Of a stretch of DNA of 64,000 bases, positions 1 through 12,846 are shown piece after piece. How positions within the stretch are numbered: position 1 is the first letter of the stretch; each line of letters starts with the position of its first letter. The position numbers and the translations under genes were made by a program. The DNA comes from Astropecten irregularis (taxonomy: Eukaryota; Echinodermata; Asteroidea; Paxillosida; Astropectinidae). The stretch is taken from the NCBI GenBank assembly GCA_963971285.1, contig OZ020263.1:3224001-3288000 (forward strand), read 5' to 3'. Below the pieces are notes generated by a model. That model was given only the letters and a program-made list of their open reading frames with translations, had not been told where the DNA came from and did not search any database.

Positions 1-55
1 AACTCTCATTGTTAAAATATGAAAATATAATAAAGTTTATTACAGTCATTTGATC

Positions 56-115
56 AGGGGTCGATTTCACGAAACGCATCGTATAAGTTTTAAGAGCTAT
101 AAGTTATAGCTATCA
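56..115 (+). mobile_element. GGGGTCGATTTCAC fold-back family, left-end fragment
   Basis: Starts aggggtcgatttcacgaaac and continues about 50 bases with weak similarity. No opposite end is seen nearby. Confidence 0.45.
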
Positions 116-181
116 TACCATTTTGCTTGCTAAAGAGCAATATCAAGAGAAAAGTATGTGAAAAATTGAATTAATCATCAA

Positions 182-290
182 ATAACCACAAGGGAATCTG
201 GTGATCGCTGGTTCGAATCCCGCTCCAGTCAATGTTTCTTTGCTCACTTTTCAATGACTTAAAATTGAATTAACATTGATCTTCAGGATT
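182..290 (+). mobile_element. tRNA-derived SINE, 3' part
   Basis: Contains ctggttcgaatcccgctcca (B box) followed by atgtttctttgctcactttt and the caatgacttaaaattgaatt tail, matching the element at 4100-4230. The A-box half is missing. Confidence 0.6.
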
Positions 291-614
291 TCGATAAAAC
301 AATGAATAACAGTTGTTTGTTGTTATCAGTTAGTAATTAACAATTGAATACATTTTCGTCATTCCCATAGGCTACTTCTGAAGTACGTCTTAATTTTATA
401 ACAAGCCACATTTACGGGCATCTAAATGGCCACCGTCACAAAACGATCCCTCCAATTTGGTGAAATAGACCCACTTTGACACAAAAGGCTGATAATTATT
501 GTTCCATTTTGGTCTGTTTAATCAACCCTAGGCCTCGAAGATGTGTTCGGCAGTTGTTGTTCTCTTTGCAAGTTTCACTAATTGCTATCATTTCACGATA
601 ATTCAGGGACTATA
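291..614. other. No gene seen
   Basis: AT-rich unique sequence. No repeat family or plausible frame was recognised. Confidence 0.6.
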
Positions 615-988
<374 letters not shown>

Positions 989-1339
989 AGGGCATATGAG
1001 TGGTGTAAGCCTTCAATGATGTTGCCTTTGAGTAACTGTAAGCCAAGTCAAATGCATTTTTAATACTTTGAAATTATGTAAATACGTAGACACGTCGGTA
1101 TATCCACATAAAGTTGTACAGCCATTTATGTGTTGCCCTTCGAGCAAAACCAAAATGTAATATAGAAGTAAGGTTATTAATTTACATAAGCTTAGCAAAT
1201 ATTTTTCTTTTTTTAGATTTATGTCGCCTCAAGATAAACAAAACCCATTATTTTTCTTTTAACGAAATTGTCTTTTTATAATCACAATATTGCTACCTCA
1301 AAAGTCATCGATGGTATAATTTGCACGCAAACCATACTA
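989..1339. other. No gene seen
   Basis: AT-rich spacer. Nothing recognised. Confidence 0.6.
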
Positions 1340-1399
1340 TGCTTGGAGTTAGGAGGGCATGACGCGTTTCGATCCTAGCAGGATCTTTATCGAAGGCTG
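1340..1399 (-). repeat. Single arm of the tgcttggagttaggaggg motif
   Basis: One arm matching the palindrome at 8000-8128, with the gatcctgctaggatcgaaac block on the minus strand. No mirrored partner is adjacent. Confidence 0.55.
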
Positions 1400-1544
1400 C
1401 AAACTATACTACTTATACTTTCCTTCATATCCATCACTTGTATTCGAGGATAAATGTTGACAAAATTTGAAGAAACTGATTTGTGGGGGAAAATCCATAA
1501 TATTGATTGAAAAGCAACTCAATAAAGGGAGAAATAATTGATGC

Positions 1545-1903
1545 ACGGTAATTTCCTACTTTGGTTTTTGTCAAAGAAATGCAGATTCATATGCAAACAT
1601 ATCAAGGAAGATACAGTAACAGTCATCTGTAAAAGTTTCAGTCCCATACGGTGCCACTTTTTGAGAAAACGGTGAAAACACCCTCAGCATGTCTTAAGTC
1701 TTTTCACCGTTATTTTTGATCTTTAAAAGATTATAATTGTTTTTGGTGATTGGTTTTACTCTTTTCTGGATAAATACAGCATTTCAGGCAGAAAAAAAAA
1801 ATGGTATGTTTCTACCATCACCATCTTCATACCCTGTATGTTATATGTAAATCTGTGAAGATTTCTGTTTCGGTACGCTACCAAAGTATGATACTACCTT
1901 TAA
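1545..1903 (+). mobile_element. TTAA-flanked MITE, forward copy
   Basis: Contains the family blocks ggtttttgtcaaagaaatgc, catacggtgcc, the gataaatacagcatttcagg block and the terminal ccaaagtatgatactacctt followed by TTAA. The left end is diverged. No coding sequence. Confidence 0.7.
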
Positions 1904-2064
1904 GGTTTGCGTTCGTACTTATGCAATTATCAATTTGAAACGTTAGTTTGATAAACATAAAGCGAGCAAATACGCAACAAACTACAATCGAACTCAAAAG
2001 AGAAAGAGTATTACTGAAATTTTTGTAAGGATTTGTTTTTTAAAGATCTTTATTTTATGCTTCT

Positions 2065-2423
2065 TTAAAGGTATAATACATGATTGGTAAAGGTCACAGA
2101 ACAGCACTCACACTTTCTCTAATCCAACATGTACACGAAATGATAAACTTGTGAAAAGTTGAGCTCAATCGGACATCTGAGTCACGAGAAAATAGCGAAA
2201 ACTCGACTCAATTTTTCTTATAAAACATAAAGAATGGTTTTGATCTTACCCCGAGATCAAAACTGTTTTCGGTCTCTGTTTGACTAATTTCTGGATAAAT
2301 ACACCATTTCAGGCGGAAATATTTCAACTGTATGTTTCTACCAGCACCATCTTCATATCCTGAAAGTTATACGTGAATCTGTGAACATTTGGGTATGTTA
2401 CCAAACCTGTACTGTACCTTTAA
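2065..2423 (+). mobile_element. Chimeric TTAA element: foreign left half, MITE right half
   Basis: The right half (from the gatcaaaactgttttcgg block to the terminal TTAA) is the common TTAA MITE. The left half starts TTAAAGGTATAATACATGAT and does not match the other copies internally. Both ends are TTAA-bounded, so this may be a related subfamily or a recombinant. Confidence 0.55.
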
Positions 2424-2495
2424 CGGGGATGTCACACTGAAACACACGTGATTACAAAATACGCGGGATTACAGAATAATCCATTCTTGCCAGTA

Positions 2496-2519
2496 AGGGT
2501 TAGGGTTAGGGTTAGGGTC
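2496..2519. repeat. Interstitial telomeric repeat (TTAGGG)n
   Basis: About four units of ttaggg in an otherwise unique AT-rich context. Confidence 0.93.
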
Positions 2520-3158
2520 ATTCGATCGTGACTGGATTATTTCTTACTCCTAATTAATTTGAAATCTCTTCACAAATCATTAATATAATTAGCACTTACT
2601 CATTGTAAACCTATTTTGTGCCAAACCATCTTCAATATTTTCTGACACCATCCACCAAAAGGAAAAAAAGAAAATGAACTTAACTGCATTGACAATGTGT
2701 CATATTTATATTTTTTTCTTATTTTATAATTAAATTGGGGCGACCAAAAACACAAGTACTTTTAATATTTTGTTGTATTGTATTAATTTTTCATACTTAA
2801 AGTTCTGTTTATGTTATGGAGTAATTTCGAATGAAAATTACTTTTCTCTTTTCACGTTATTTTACATGCCTTGTAAAGACAATGAGAGGATTTCAATGAT
2901 AAACCTAGAATTCAATGGGCTCTACCAATTAATTAACCATTTCAATGGTTCGAAACACTTAAAATCACTTTCAACTATATATCTTAGAATTTGTAAAGCA
3001 CGTATTTAATATTCTCTTTTTCTGTGTATTATTACTTGAAATATGAAAAAATGAACTTCACAAAACCTGTGCCTTTGTTTTACTTGCTTTGTTTTTGTGG
3101 GGATTATGAAGTATGTGTTGCTATGAAGATTGAAGCTTAAGTTTAAGTCCACGTATAG
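2520..3158. other. No gene seen
   Basis: Very AT-rich. A 79-residue frame (2770-3009) has no recognisable domain and matches the base composition of random AT-rich DNA. Confidence 0.6.
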
Positions 3159-3320
3159 ACCTTATTCACTGTGCATCCATCTTGTCACCTTCCTTGTATA
3201 CCCGTTTGGAAAAGATAATGCCAATTCTAAAAAGAAAACGGGTACCAGACTACTTTGAACTCAAGCCTCGGTTTGATTGCACTGCTTCGAACGTAGCATA
3301 CCAGATGCACAGTGAATATC
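3159..3320 (+). mobile_element. TTCACTGTGCATCC fold-back MITE, copy 1
   Basis: Inverted ends ttattcactgtgcatcc and gatgcacagtgaat. The interior includes cttgtcaccttccttgtata and ggtaccagactactttgaa. It matches the copy at 14141 over its whole length. Confidence 0.75.
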
Positions 3321-3470
3321 ATTCACCTTAAAGGTATATACGAAGCATCTATTTACAAAAGTCTGTAGATTCGTACGAGCCGTGGCCGGCCAAGTGCTTA
3401 AAATGTCCAGAAAAACGGCCAAAATGTGTCGGAATTGGACTGTCCGGATTTGTATGCGTTCTTTCCATGT

Positions 3471-3713
3471 CCTGGGGCCAATTTCATTGAGTTGCTTAGC
3501 ACAAAAAAAAAATCACTAAGCATGACATTTCTGCCTTAATAAAAACAGGATCAGCGACCAAATTTTGATGTGTTGTGTATCACTTGCAATGGCTGTTCTT
3601 CGCTGATCATGAATATCAAATCAAATTTTCAATGGTGGTTTGTTTTATTGGGCAAGCTATTTTTGTGCTAAGCAATGTTTGTGCTAAGCAGCTCTATGAA
3701 ATTGGCCCCTGGC
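3471..3713 (+). mobile_element. GGGGCCAATTTC fold-back MITE, full length
   Basis: Inverted ends tggggccaatttcat and atgaaattggcccctgg, next to paired tgcttagcac / gtgctaagca blocks. The middle has aaacaggatcagcgaccaaa and ggtttgttttattggg. About 240 bp, non-coding. Confidence 0.8.
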
Positions 3714-4099
3714 TCCAAAACAAAAACAAATGGTTGCAAAGGAGATAAATTAATAGCGTTTATTGTTAGGACTTTGCAAAACATGACTTCAAATTAAAGA
3801 AAGCAAAATGCTTAAAGCAGTTCGCTTAAATCGGCTCCACGCACAACGACATGTGACCACAATCGTAAATTGTTCAAAATTGCTTTCTATTAATTCGCTG
3901 ATGCCCTCTTAGTTCTCGTAATCCTTCATTTGAAAACTTTATCTTTGACAGAAATGCCAGAAATTGAAAAAAAGGATTGCCTGTAAGTTTGAGCCCGACC
4001 GAAAAAAAAACTCGTGCAACCGAAAAACAAGTGCATTTATTATCTCTTAAGTTAATAAAACGAACAAAAATAATTGACAATTCTGTACACCGCCAACTT

Positions 4100-4230
4100 A
4101 AAGCTGGATAGCTCAATTAGTAGAGTACCAGTGTATTCCTGGGGTCGAAGGTTCGAGTCCCACTCCAGTGCACGTTTCTTTGTTCATCTTCCAATGATCT
4201 TAAAGTTAATCTGTTAAATTGACATTTTGC
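4100..4230 (+). mobile_element. tRNA-derived SINE
   Basis: The 5' part reads gctggatagctcaattagta (A box) and, after an anticodon-like hairpin, ggttcgagtcccactccag (B box and acceptor arm ctgga/tccag). The 3' tail cgtttctttgttcatcttcc is shared with the fragment near 182-290. The anticodon loop is degenerate, so this is a SINE head and not a tRNA gene. Confidence 0.65.
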
Positions 4231-7200
4231 TATTTCGTCCTCTCGCAAATCTTAATTATCTGGTTTGACGGGCGTATGGCCTACCCAGAAACCAAGGAAA
4301 AAAACACAAAACTGTTACATGAAATGATAAAGAGGGAACCACCAAAAAAAAAAAAAAAAAAAGAAGAAGAAAAATTATAACCACAAGCGTTCTCAATTTT
4401 CATCCGGCGACATGCAAACAAAAATGGCTGGTTAACCACGGAAACAGAATCACACGGTGCAAAAAGCAAACACGTGATAATCAGCAGGAGCATTCTTCTC
4501 CGCCTTTTCTATCTAATAATCTACGCCAAACACTTGACGTCGGTATAGGACAGTACGGGGACCTGGTCTGCATCTGCATCTGATAGACAGCCCCCGGAGT
4601 GATTGTACCCCCCATCTGCCAGGCCCTGGCACGGCACATGCAGGGCCTAGGCCACTCACTACAACAGGGCTAGGACCGCGCCCCGCGTGCATGCTCTAAA
4701 CCACGGTATACTCATCATCATCCTATTCCCGGGCCTGAAACTCTCTCTATCCACCTCAAAAAGTTGTTTTCCACCAAGCAGACACCAGACCATGCATGAA
4801 ACAAACGCCAGCAAGCCAGCCACCCAGCACCAACGTCCAAAGGAAGGCGAGCTGCATGACTGTCAACCACTAGCCCTCGTTAGAGGCCCAGGGGACGCCC
4901 CTTCCCCGCTCTCTCTCACTTGGCTTCTTCGCTCCGTCGACGGACAGCATCACTTGTGGTTAATCATCTAAATTCGCCGAGTCAGCGGGTGGCAACGTTT
5001 CACTTGTCTGTGCTCTTCGCAGCCAAAATTGCCTTCAATCTCTTCCTATTACGTTGATGTTCTGTTCTGGGACCACAGAAGACCCCAAAGGACCAAAAAA
5101 CAATCTTCGCTTATCCCGAGTGGTAGAAGAAAAAAATCAGCGCAAGCCACAAACACCCAATTCATTTACGAAACACTGCGAACTATCTCAAACCGAGACC
5201 TATACTCGGCTTAGAAAAGCAGGGGAACCATATCGTCTCCTTTTCCCCAACATCAAGAGGTTCCCCAAAATATAGGCCCCGGACAACGACATGTTTAGGC
5301 CTAATTACCACCGATATAATTAAAAGAAATGTGTAATTTGCTTTGTGGTCCAATTAGTATTAATTAAGGATGATTGTGGAAAATGTGAGCGCAAACTATT
5401 GGCAATCTGTCACACTCTGTATACTAAGCGTGAGTTGGCTTACCAAGACATCTGTCCAGCGAAACTGCAGACGCACATACACTAATTATTTTATCTCTTC
5501 GGCAAGATGATCCAGTTGGTTACAAAATGTCCAAACGTTTCAATCCAAACTTAATGATCGCTTCACTTGTTGTATTGTGGCAATGTTTAATAAGAAAACG
5601 TCCTTGTAAAATAAATCAAGCAAAATTGTTTATCGATAACACAATGCTGTGTTAAGTCAATGCAAAGCACTTGCAATGAACAAAATGAAAAAGGCATTTG
5701 GAATTCTGGCTGTCTTTGCGAGTAAAGAAAGCTAAGGCTTGTATATTGTTTTCAACTGTGTCCGTCTAGAATAAAATAGAGCATCGTTTCTTTTTAAAAT
5801 TCCCTGTTTCTTCTTTCTTACATATTGAAATTCAAATGACTAGATTGTTAATTGATTGTCGCATTGGTTTATTCTTTGTGTGTATGCAGCGGAATTTTGT
5901 TAGCATAATCTTAAACGGCCATTTTAAGCGGGCTTGAAGTTTGCGAAGATACAAAATGAAAAACATAAAAGATTGGGTTTTAGATAACCAAACAATGACT
6001 GTGGGAAGAAAATTGCCGCGGACAGGCACCACCAGTTCTGTCTTTTTTTTTTATTCTCACTTCGAGGTGACGATGAGTGAACAGAGATGGATATTAGTGA
6101 TGAACATCACCGACGATGTTGCCTGTACTTTCCTGCCGTCATTTCGCCGGTAAGCCACGGGCGACATGGCGCCTTGTGGCCCGCACCGTCCATCCATTTC
6201 CCTCGTATCCATATTATAACCTTATATGATTAACCCTGCATCAATCTGTTTAACCTAAGTTAAACATAGGGGCTTGGGCCATTTACAGCTAGTGGTTGTT
6301 AAGTGGGCACAGCATTCCGTTTTTTAACATCCAATCTTTGTTTGGGGGCTAGTCACAATTTTTTTTGTTTTGTTTATAGCTACCGGGGCCCTGTCAACGA
6401 TTACTTGCTTGCATTGCGGCTGAGAAGTCATTACTTGCCGCGAGCTATATTTTTGTCAGTATCTGACTTGAAGGGATGGCGATGTCCCCCCGTGCAGAAG
6501 CAATCGGTATATGACTCCGGAAGCCATGTACGGGAGATTAAGTAAGACTGGGAGCAGCTCCCTTCAAGCCCCCGTCCTTTTCCTCCATAGGAACCCCGTC
6601 ATCATCATCATCATCAGGACGCCACGCCACGCCACCTCAACATCTTGGATGAACAAAAAAAAAATGACAGACCCCTGGCCCATTGAAAACTGTGTTTGAA
6701 CATCAAATCCAATTTTAGCATTAGCGTTGTCTAACCAGCAGGACCAACGTTTAGCTGACGAAGTTGAGACCCCTGGCGATTGGTATATTGAGCCAAAAAA
6801 AAAAAAAAAAAATTAAGAAGAGGGGGCTGGGCTTTCCTTTGTTCAGCCACTATGCTAAGGATTCCATCCGTAAAACAAGATCGTTTCTTACACCAATTAC
6901 TCCTGAAAAGAAAATTCGCCTAAATTAAGAAGTTCCCACACCCTCCAAAAACGACTCGTGTTTTTTTTTTTTGTTCACTCTCCCCTTCAGTCTCCCATCC
7001 CTCTCTCTCTCTCTCTACCATGTTATCCAGCTAGCGACATAATAGAAGTGGACCCTCTAAGGAAAAGAATGATTTAAATCGATTATCTTTTTCGAAGAGG
7101 GGTGGTAATCTAATAGACTTTTTTTTTTTCCTTCTTCACTCCCCACAAGTTAACGTAATGAAATTAAGGGGATGGCTCTTGTTGAAAAAGAAGCCAAAAT

Positions 7201-7458
7201 GCCTTCTTTGGTTTCACGGTGTTCTGCGTTGCAGTGTGGAGGACGAGTCCTTTTTTTTGGTCGCTTTACTGTCGTTTTATGAGTCATTTTGGGTTGGAAA
7301 AAGGCAGAGGCCGGGTTTCGAGCCATTAAAGGGGTCCATGCACTACTTTAATCTCTGACCGAGGCTGCTTCTAACCCCGTGCCGGTTGGGGTAGGGGGAA
7401 AAATCAGGAGTGAAAGCCCCATGGTACTAAGTTTAAATGATTTCCACTTGTGAGGTAA
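4231..7458. other. Unique intergenic sequence, no gene seen
   Basis: Mixed composition. A moderately GC-rich stretch at about 4530-5000 has short frames only. Homopolymer A runs occur near 4330 and 6790, with CT-rich patches near 7000. No homology was recognised and no repeat family from the rest of the window occurs here. Confidence 0.6.
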
Positions 7459-7615
7459 CCAGTGGTCGATTTCACCAAGCACTAAGATCAATCTTAAATC
7501 ATAAGCCAATTCTTAATTGCTAAGCAAAGTGTGATGTCACAATGCGAATCACAATGGTGATACTGACTATACTCATCCTAAGATTAATCTTTAAGTTTTG
7601 TGAAATCCAGCCCAG
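7459..7615 (+). mobile_element. GGGGTCGATTTCAC fold-back family, diverged copy
   Basis: Ends agtggtcgatttcacc and tgaaatccagccc are inverted. The middle is rich in aagatcaatcttaa-type palindromes and differs from the other copies, so this is a related subfamily. Confidence 0.55.
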
Positions 7616-7999
7616 GTATTTTTTTCCTCACAATACCACATTAATTAAACAATTGCAGATATGTTCTCTTGTTTAGTACATAAAATGCTTCGGCAGCAAT
7701 CAGTGTATAATTATGGTCATGCTTCACTGCACTCGATTCTTCATGATAGCTTTGCCTTATGGAAACAATCAAAGGTTTTGGTTGATTAGTTTTGTCACTG
7801 GGAAGTATACCTTTTGTTTTGCAACGTCACACCCCGTCACATTTTTTTACAAAGCAATCAAGGCAACATTCGGAGCAGACATAAGTAAAAGAGCAAAAGC
7901 AGATCATCTGAATTTGTATAATTTTATTTTCAAAATATAATGTACAATAATGCTGCAAACTGCTCATCAGCAAAAATAATGACCTTACATTTTATGAAA

Positions 8000-8128
8000 A
8001 TGCTTGGAGTTAGGAGGGCCTGACGCGTTTCGATCCCAGCAGGATCTTTATCGAAGGCTAAATGTAGGATCACCGATAAAGATCCTGCTAGGATTGAAAC
8101 GCGTCAGGCCTTCCTAACTCCAAGCATT
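8000..8128. mobile_element. Palindromic pair of Penelope-like terminal motifs
   Basis: The left arm tgcttggagttaggagggcc is mirrored by ggccttcctaactccaagca, and both arms carry a gatcct-gct-aggatc hairpin next to gaaacgcgtc. The arms are about 55 bases with a short spacer. The hairpin-plus-GAAAC arrangement resembles the ends of Penelope-like elements, but no coding sequence is nearby. Confidence 0.55.
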
Positions 8129-8277
8129 ACAAGTGGCGTTATATAGAATTGGTTGGAAGAAGATCAAGAAATAATGTATTTTGCACAACTAGCTAGAAAA
8201 ATTGCCCCAAGAAATTCTTAAATTAAGTCTCAGTTAGAGAGATTACATGTTTTGCGCCATTTTGCCGCCAGTGCCAA

Positions 8278-8473
8278 CCAGGGGCCAAATTCGTGAAACT
8301 GTTAAGCACCCAAAAATGCTTAGCACAAAATTCTATTTCATATTCATGTTCAGCAAACAACAGCAAAAGAACAATCACACGTAAAACACAACACATGGAA
8401 ATTTGATTGTTAATCCTGTTTTTTGTCATGGTAAGCACATTTTCGTGCTAAGCAGGGCCGTGAAATTGGCATC
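8278..8473 (-). mobile_element. GGGGCCAATTTC fold-back MITE
   Basis: Ends aggggccaaattcgtgaaac and gtgaaattggcatc. Contains atgcttagcac and tcgtgctaagca with the family middle in reverse orientation. About 195 bp. Confidence 0.75.
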
Positions 8474-9028
8474 AGTGCAGTTTGTTGATCAATACAAGAA
8501 AAGTCCCCACAGAAGGAGCTTGAAGCTTCTTGTCAAAAGTTAGTCTGGTGCCAAGAGACTTCCATCGGAGAAATACAAGCAGCAGTCCACTGTAAAGAAC
8601 CCCAGTTCCCATGGGGAGCCAGACTTCGACTTTGAATCAAGTATTGCCCAAGTGGGGCTGTTTCTCAGTTGGTAGCACAGGAGGGTGAGGGGTTATTTTT
8701 TTCTAGAGGGAGGAGGTTGGAGGTAGGGGGACGTTACCTGAGATTACCGTTAGGACAAATGTTCAATACAGTTTACCTCTTCTTTTTTTTTTTGGGGGGG
8801 GGGGGGGGGATCTTTCCGTCCCAAATGTTTATGTGCAGACACGTTTCGCAGACCGTCACTCCTCAATGTAATTTACAGGGCGCCCTCTTGTGCTGAAGAT
8901 TGGATAGTTGCGAGATGGTACACCGTGCAGACTGTGGACACAATGCTTCATTTATGGACATTGAGAGTGAAAACGGAAACTAGCGTCCAGTGGCAGTATT
9001 TCAAACGGAAATGTGCACTAGCTAATGG
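8474..9028. other. No gene seen; T/G homopolymer tract
   Basis: Contains a run of about 11 T followed by about 16 G near 8783-8810. Open frames crossing it are artefacts. Confidence 0.6.
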
Positions 9029-9072
9029 GCCATGTTGTATCATAGTTTGGGCCATGTTGTATCATAGTTTGT
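9029..9072. repeat. Tandem duplication of a 22-bp unit
   Basis: The word gggccatgttgtatcatagt occurs twice in immediate succession. Only two copies. Confidence 0.85.
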
Positions 9073-9142
9073 GCGCCAGTCACAGGCGTTTGGACCCGGA
9101 AGTCAAGAGAACATTTAACTTACGGAAGGTATACAGAAAGCG

Positions 9143-9368
9143 TTTACGAAACGGAGGCTTAGGCTCAGGATCAGGCTCCAGCTCTGACGTCCATATGCTG
9201 AAAATATAGGTTGTGGTTTTTCATTGAAGCTGAAGCTCAGTTTTGCTTTTCAAATCAGAGAATATACTTTAGAATCGCAGCCAAAAGCCTCTATTTTGGC
9301 GTTATTTCAGAATGGATTCACGAAATGGAGCCGGAGCCTGAGACGGAGTTTGAGCCTCCGTTTCGTAT
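9143..9368 (+). mobile_element. Fold-back element with hexanucleotide arms, copy 2
   Basis: Starts with tttacgaaacggaggctta, has short ggctca units in the left arm and gagcctgagac-type units in the right arm, and ends gcctccgtttcgta. The middle carries the family's tgaagctgaagctc and gagaatatactt blocks. It has no coding capacity. Confidence 0.75.
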
Positions 9369-12300
9369 TAAAAACGCCCTATGTTTAGAGATTCACCCAA
9401 CACACAATGTACAGCCACACCAATTGCATCGTTTAAATTAACGCTATTGTGATGTGTATTTACTTCAGTTGTAGAGACCACCCCTTCTTCATTTTATACC
9501 CGCTGTTCTCATCTCGATTATTAATGATCAGTCGGGACAAATTTGACTTCTATTCGGCCCAAGCCCGGGCTTCACTTCCCTGGGACCGTACGGCACGCAA
9601 TCAATTACCCCGCCAGCCAAGGCTATATCTGCCGGGGGGGAAGGCGAGGGGGGACACCCTGGTCTAATTTCTTGTCAGCGTGAGCCCAGCGTATAGACTC
9701 GCCCCAAAGTCACGACCGTCAGCTCTCCTTAAATCATCGGCCGGCCTGGTTAATTTCTTGTCTTGCTCCGTCGTTCGGTTGAGAAGGGGGGGTGTATAGG
9801 AAATAATAAGGGGGGATATAGCTGGGCTGTCGGTTAAACTCTCATTGTGTAAGCTTTTCTGTTGATGATGGATCAGTGTTTTTACGAAATACGGAGGCGT
9901 TATGGCTGGTAGGTGGAGAGGGGTTGGTCGAGGGGGGTGGTGTGGGGGGGGGGGGGGAACCTGGGTTAGTCAACCGAGCCGTCTGAGGTGGAAGTCGTAC
10001 TCGCAATTCCATTAAGAGGTGAAATCACCGCTGACATTTTATAATGTCCTGTTTACCCAAGCCTCGATTTTACAATATCGCGTCGAATAAATCACATTAG
10101 AGAAATTCCCAACATTGAGAGTCCCCCTTTTGTGATGTACACCATCAGTCCAATCATTGCAATTAGTAAGATTCGATTAGTGAGATGGAAGGACGGGAGG
10201 GAGGGGACGGAGGGGAAGGGGGTAAGGGGGTGGTTTGGTTTAGTTAGACGGGACCGACGGTAGCAGGGGTAGACCTCGCCCCGGTGCAGACGGTACATGG
10301 CCGCCGCCGGATGGCTTGGCTCGGCTCGGTGTCGAGTCCGTACCGGACCGGACTTTCGCATTTTGGTTTTTAGTCGGTTCGGTCTGTCTGCCTTTTCGGT
10401 CCAACGCCGTGAGACGAGCCCTGGCAAGGCTGCACCTCTTGTCCTAGCGGGACACCCCGCGCCGTGCAACCAGCCCTCTCCTCGGGAGACCAGACGGGGA
10501 GAGAACGGCAGAGCGAGATGGCGCGACACCGGCCACCAGTTACCGCACACATAAGGCCCACGCCTCCGCACCATTACACCGCTAATAGAATAACGCCTTC
10601 CTACTTTCTTCCCCGCTGTTTAAACAGCCTTAGCAAAGGCACCGTATACCGTCAAAAGATTCCACGGAAAACTTCGTGCCAAAAGCAAATATGCAAGACA
10701 GAGGGAAAAACACGCACAATATTTCATAGGACAATCTCGCCCATAGACCAAGGATCATGCTCCTTATCTTACTCCAGCTTGTTTCATTTTTGTATCAAAG
10801 CCAAATTTCAGATCGTTATAGAACGTATACCAATAATCATTGCGTTTTGTAGTCTCTTTGACGGCACATAAAAACACAAACCAATATGTAACTGCCCATA
10901 TTCTCGCAGAGGTACCAAAAGGAACGCTCAAAAACGAAATTTAAAAACGTCTTAAGCGGCCAGCGCACACCCACACTCTTATACAAGTACGTTTGTTTTA
11001 TATACCTTATGTAAACAAATTGACAACTTCAAACCATTGGTATTTGAACTGTACCCATTTTTGTCATGATGAAATTTGGACCGAATATCCAATGAATGAT
11101 AAACTTCAATTTGCGACGGATAAAGACATATTGGAAATGTCTCCTTTTGGCATTTTCGTTGACATCAAAACATTATGTGGACGTGTATGATTCCACATAA
11201 CGTCTTGGGATCCTGCATTATGTGGACGTCCTTTGTCACGAGGTCCACAGTGTGAATCAAGAAACAAAAACACAACCGTTAATTCGTGCTCCCTCTCTTT
11301 TTTTTTGGGGGGGGGGGGGGGGTGAGGTGGTAAAATCTCCACCCAACACAGTCCCGAGAACCAGTGCTGTGTAAACTGTCATAATTTTCTCCACAAATAT
11401 TTAAGATGAGCCCGATATTGTTTGCACTCTTACTGGGACAATCGCAACAACACAAAAAACTGGACAACAGCGCAGCCAAGCCGAGCTAACGAACCGTTGG
11501 AAATTATTGGATTAAAACACGACTCGCATTTTCCCCTATAGCTCGGGGGATAAAAAAATATTCGAAGGAATCATTATAAAACACCGAGAAAAAAAAAAGA
11601 CCTATAGAAGAAGAAAATATTCTTTCTTTCTTCGGGGTGGGGTGATTATTATATTAAACGATGTCGACTTGGGTAATCGGGCGGAGATGTTGACCATTCT
11701 CCGTGCTTACTCTAGCAGACGTTTAAGTCAAAAAAGCGCGGGAGAACAAAAAATTAGGCATTGGCAAATCAGACGCGAGTGAAACCCAGCCCAAACACAG
11801 GCTTTAGGTCCTTATGTGTGTGTGTGGTTGAATGATTGAGAGAGAGGGATGGAGAAAAAAAAAGGGCAAAGGAAAAAAAAAAAACCTTCTTTCCTATTTC
11901 TACTACCTCCATGATCTGACAGAGTGGATTGCTATCGGCGTTGCCGTGCCTAATCTAATTGTGAATTACACGGCCCGTAGCTGGCCGCACACTATTAGTA
12001 TTGTTCCCGATGGCCTGGCCCAGCCATGCTAGCCATTGTACCCGGGCTCTTCTAATTGCCCCCTCTGTACAATAATACATGAATTAATGGACGAAATTGC
12101 CGGCGATTTCAATTTTAGGCTATCTTCTTGTGCGGGGCACATAAACCCAGCATAATTGCCACGGACAATATTGGTTTAGCGCATCCAATATCCGAAAATT
12201 GAAAAGAGTTCTCATCCGAAGATGAAGTAGGAAAAAAAAGTAGTAAGAAAGGTCTCAATGCACGGAGCATGCGCCGTGATGCGGTTGCATAACATAAATT

Positions 12301-12846
12301 AATAATAACAATAAAAGCAACGTCCAATCAAAATCATACACGTCAGCAAAAACAACAACCAAAACCTACATAAACAATTACAAAATATGCGGGCATGCGT
12401 ACCAGTGTCCTTTTGCTCATTAGTAAAATTGAATGGACTTTATAGTACAGGGACTATTTTCTTTTTCGGCCAAAATGTTTGATCAAGAAAATAACTGAAA
12501 AAGTAAATCAAATAAGCTTCATATTTTGGCTTAGCACCGTGTGGGAAGGGTCTTGTTACACGTCTTTCCTTATGCTTAGACAATTCTAAGACTGACAAAA
12601 ATTCAATATGCCACCACACATCTCGCCGTTCCACAAGTTGACATCATTTTTTAGTCTGGCATCCGTTCTCGATCTTTAGTTTAATGAAACAACCCTGCTA
12701 ATTCGAATTACTGATTAAGGACATTTGAAGAACGTCTGGTAATCTGACTTCTTTTCATAGCAAGCGCGCACTCGAGTATAAATTCACCAGGCTCAAATGA
12801 ATCGATGCTATGCCACGTGATCTATAAGACAAGAACTTGAACACCA
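9369..12846. other. Unique intergenic sequence with a GC-rich island
   Basis: A CpG-containing GC-rich island lies at about 10240-10560, giving overlapping open frames on both strands (the longest is 160 residues on the minus strand). This is the usual effect of GC richness and none resembles a known protein. G runs occur near 9943 and 11307. No repeats from the other families. Confidence 0.6.

Noticed and set aside
4100-4175. Functional tRNA gene
   Set aside because: A and B boxes are present, but the anticodon loop lacks the conserved U and the sequence shares its tail with another copy, so it is a SINE.
10092-10574. 160-residue minus-strand frame
   Set aside because: Long open frames on both strands are expected in this GC-rich island; no recognisable domain.
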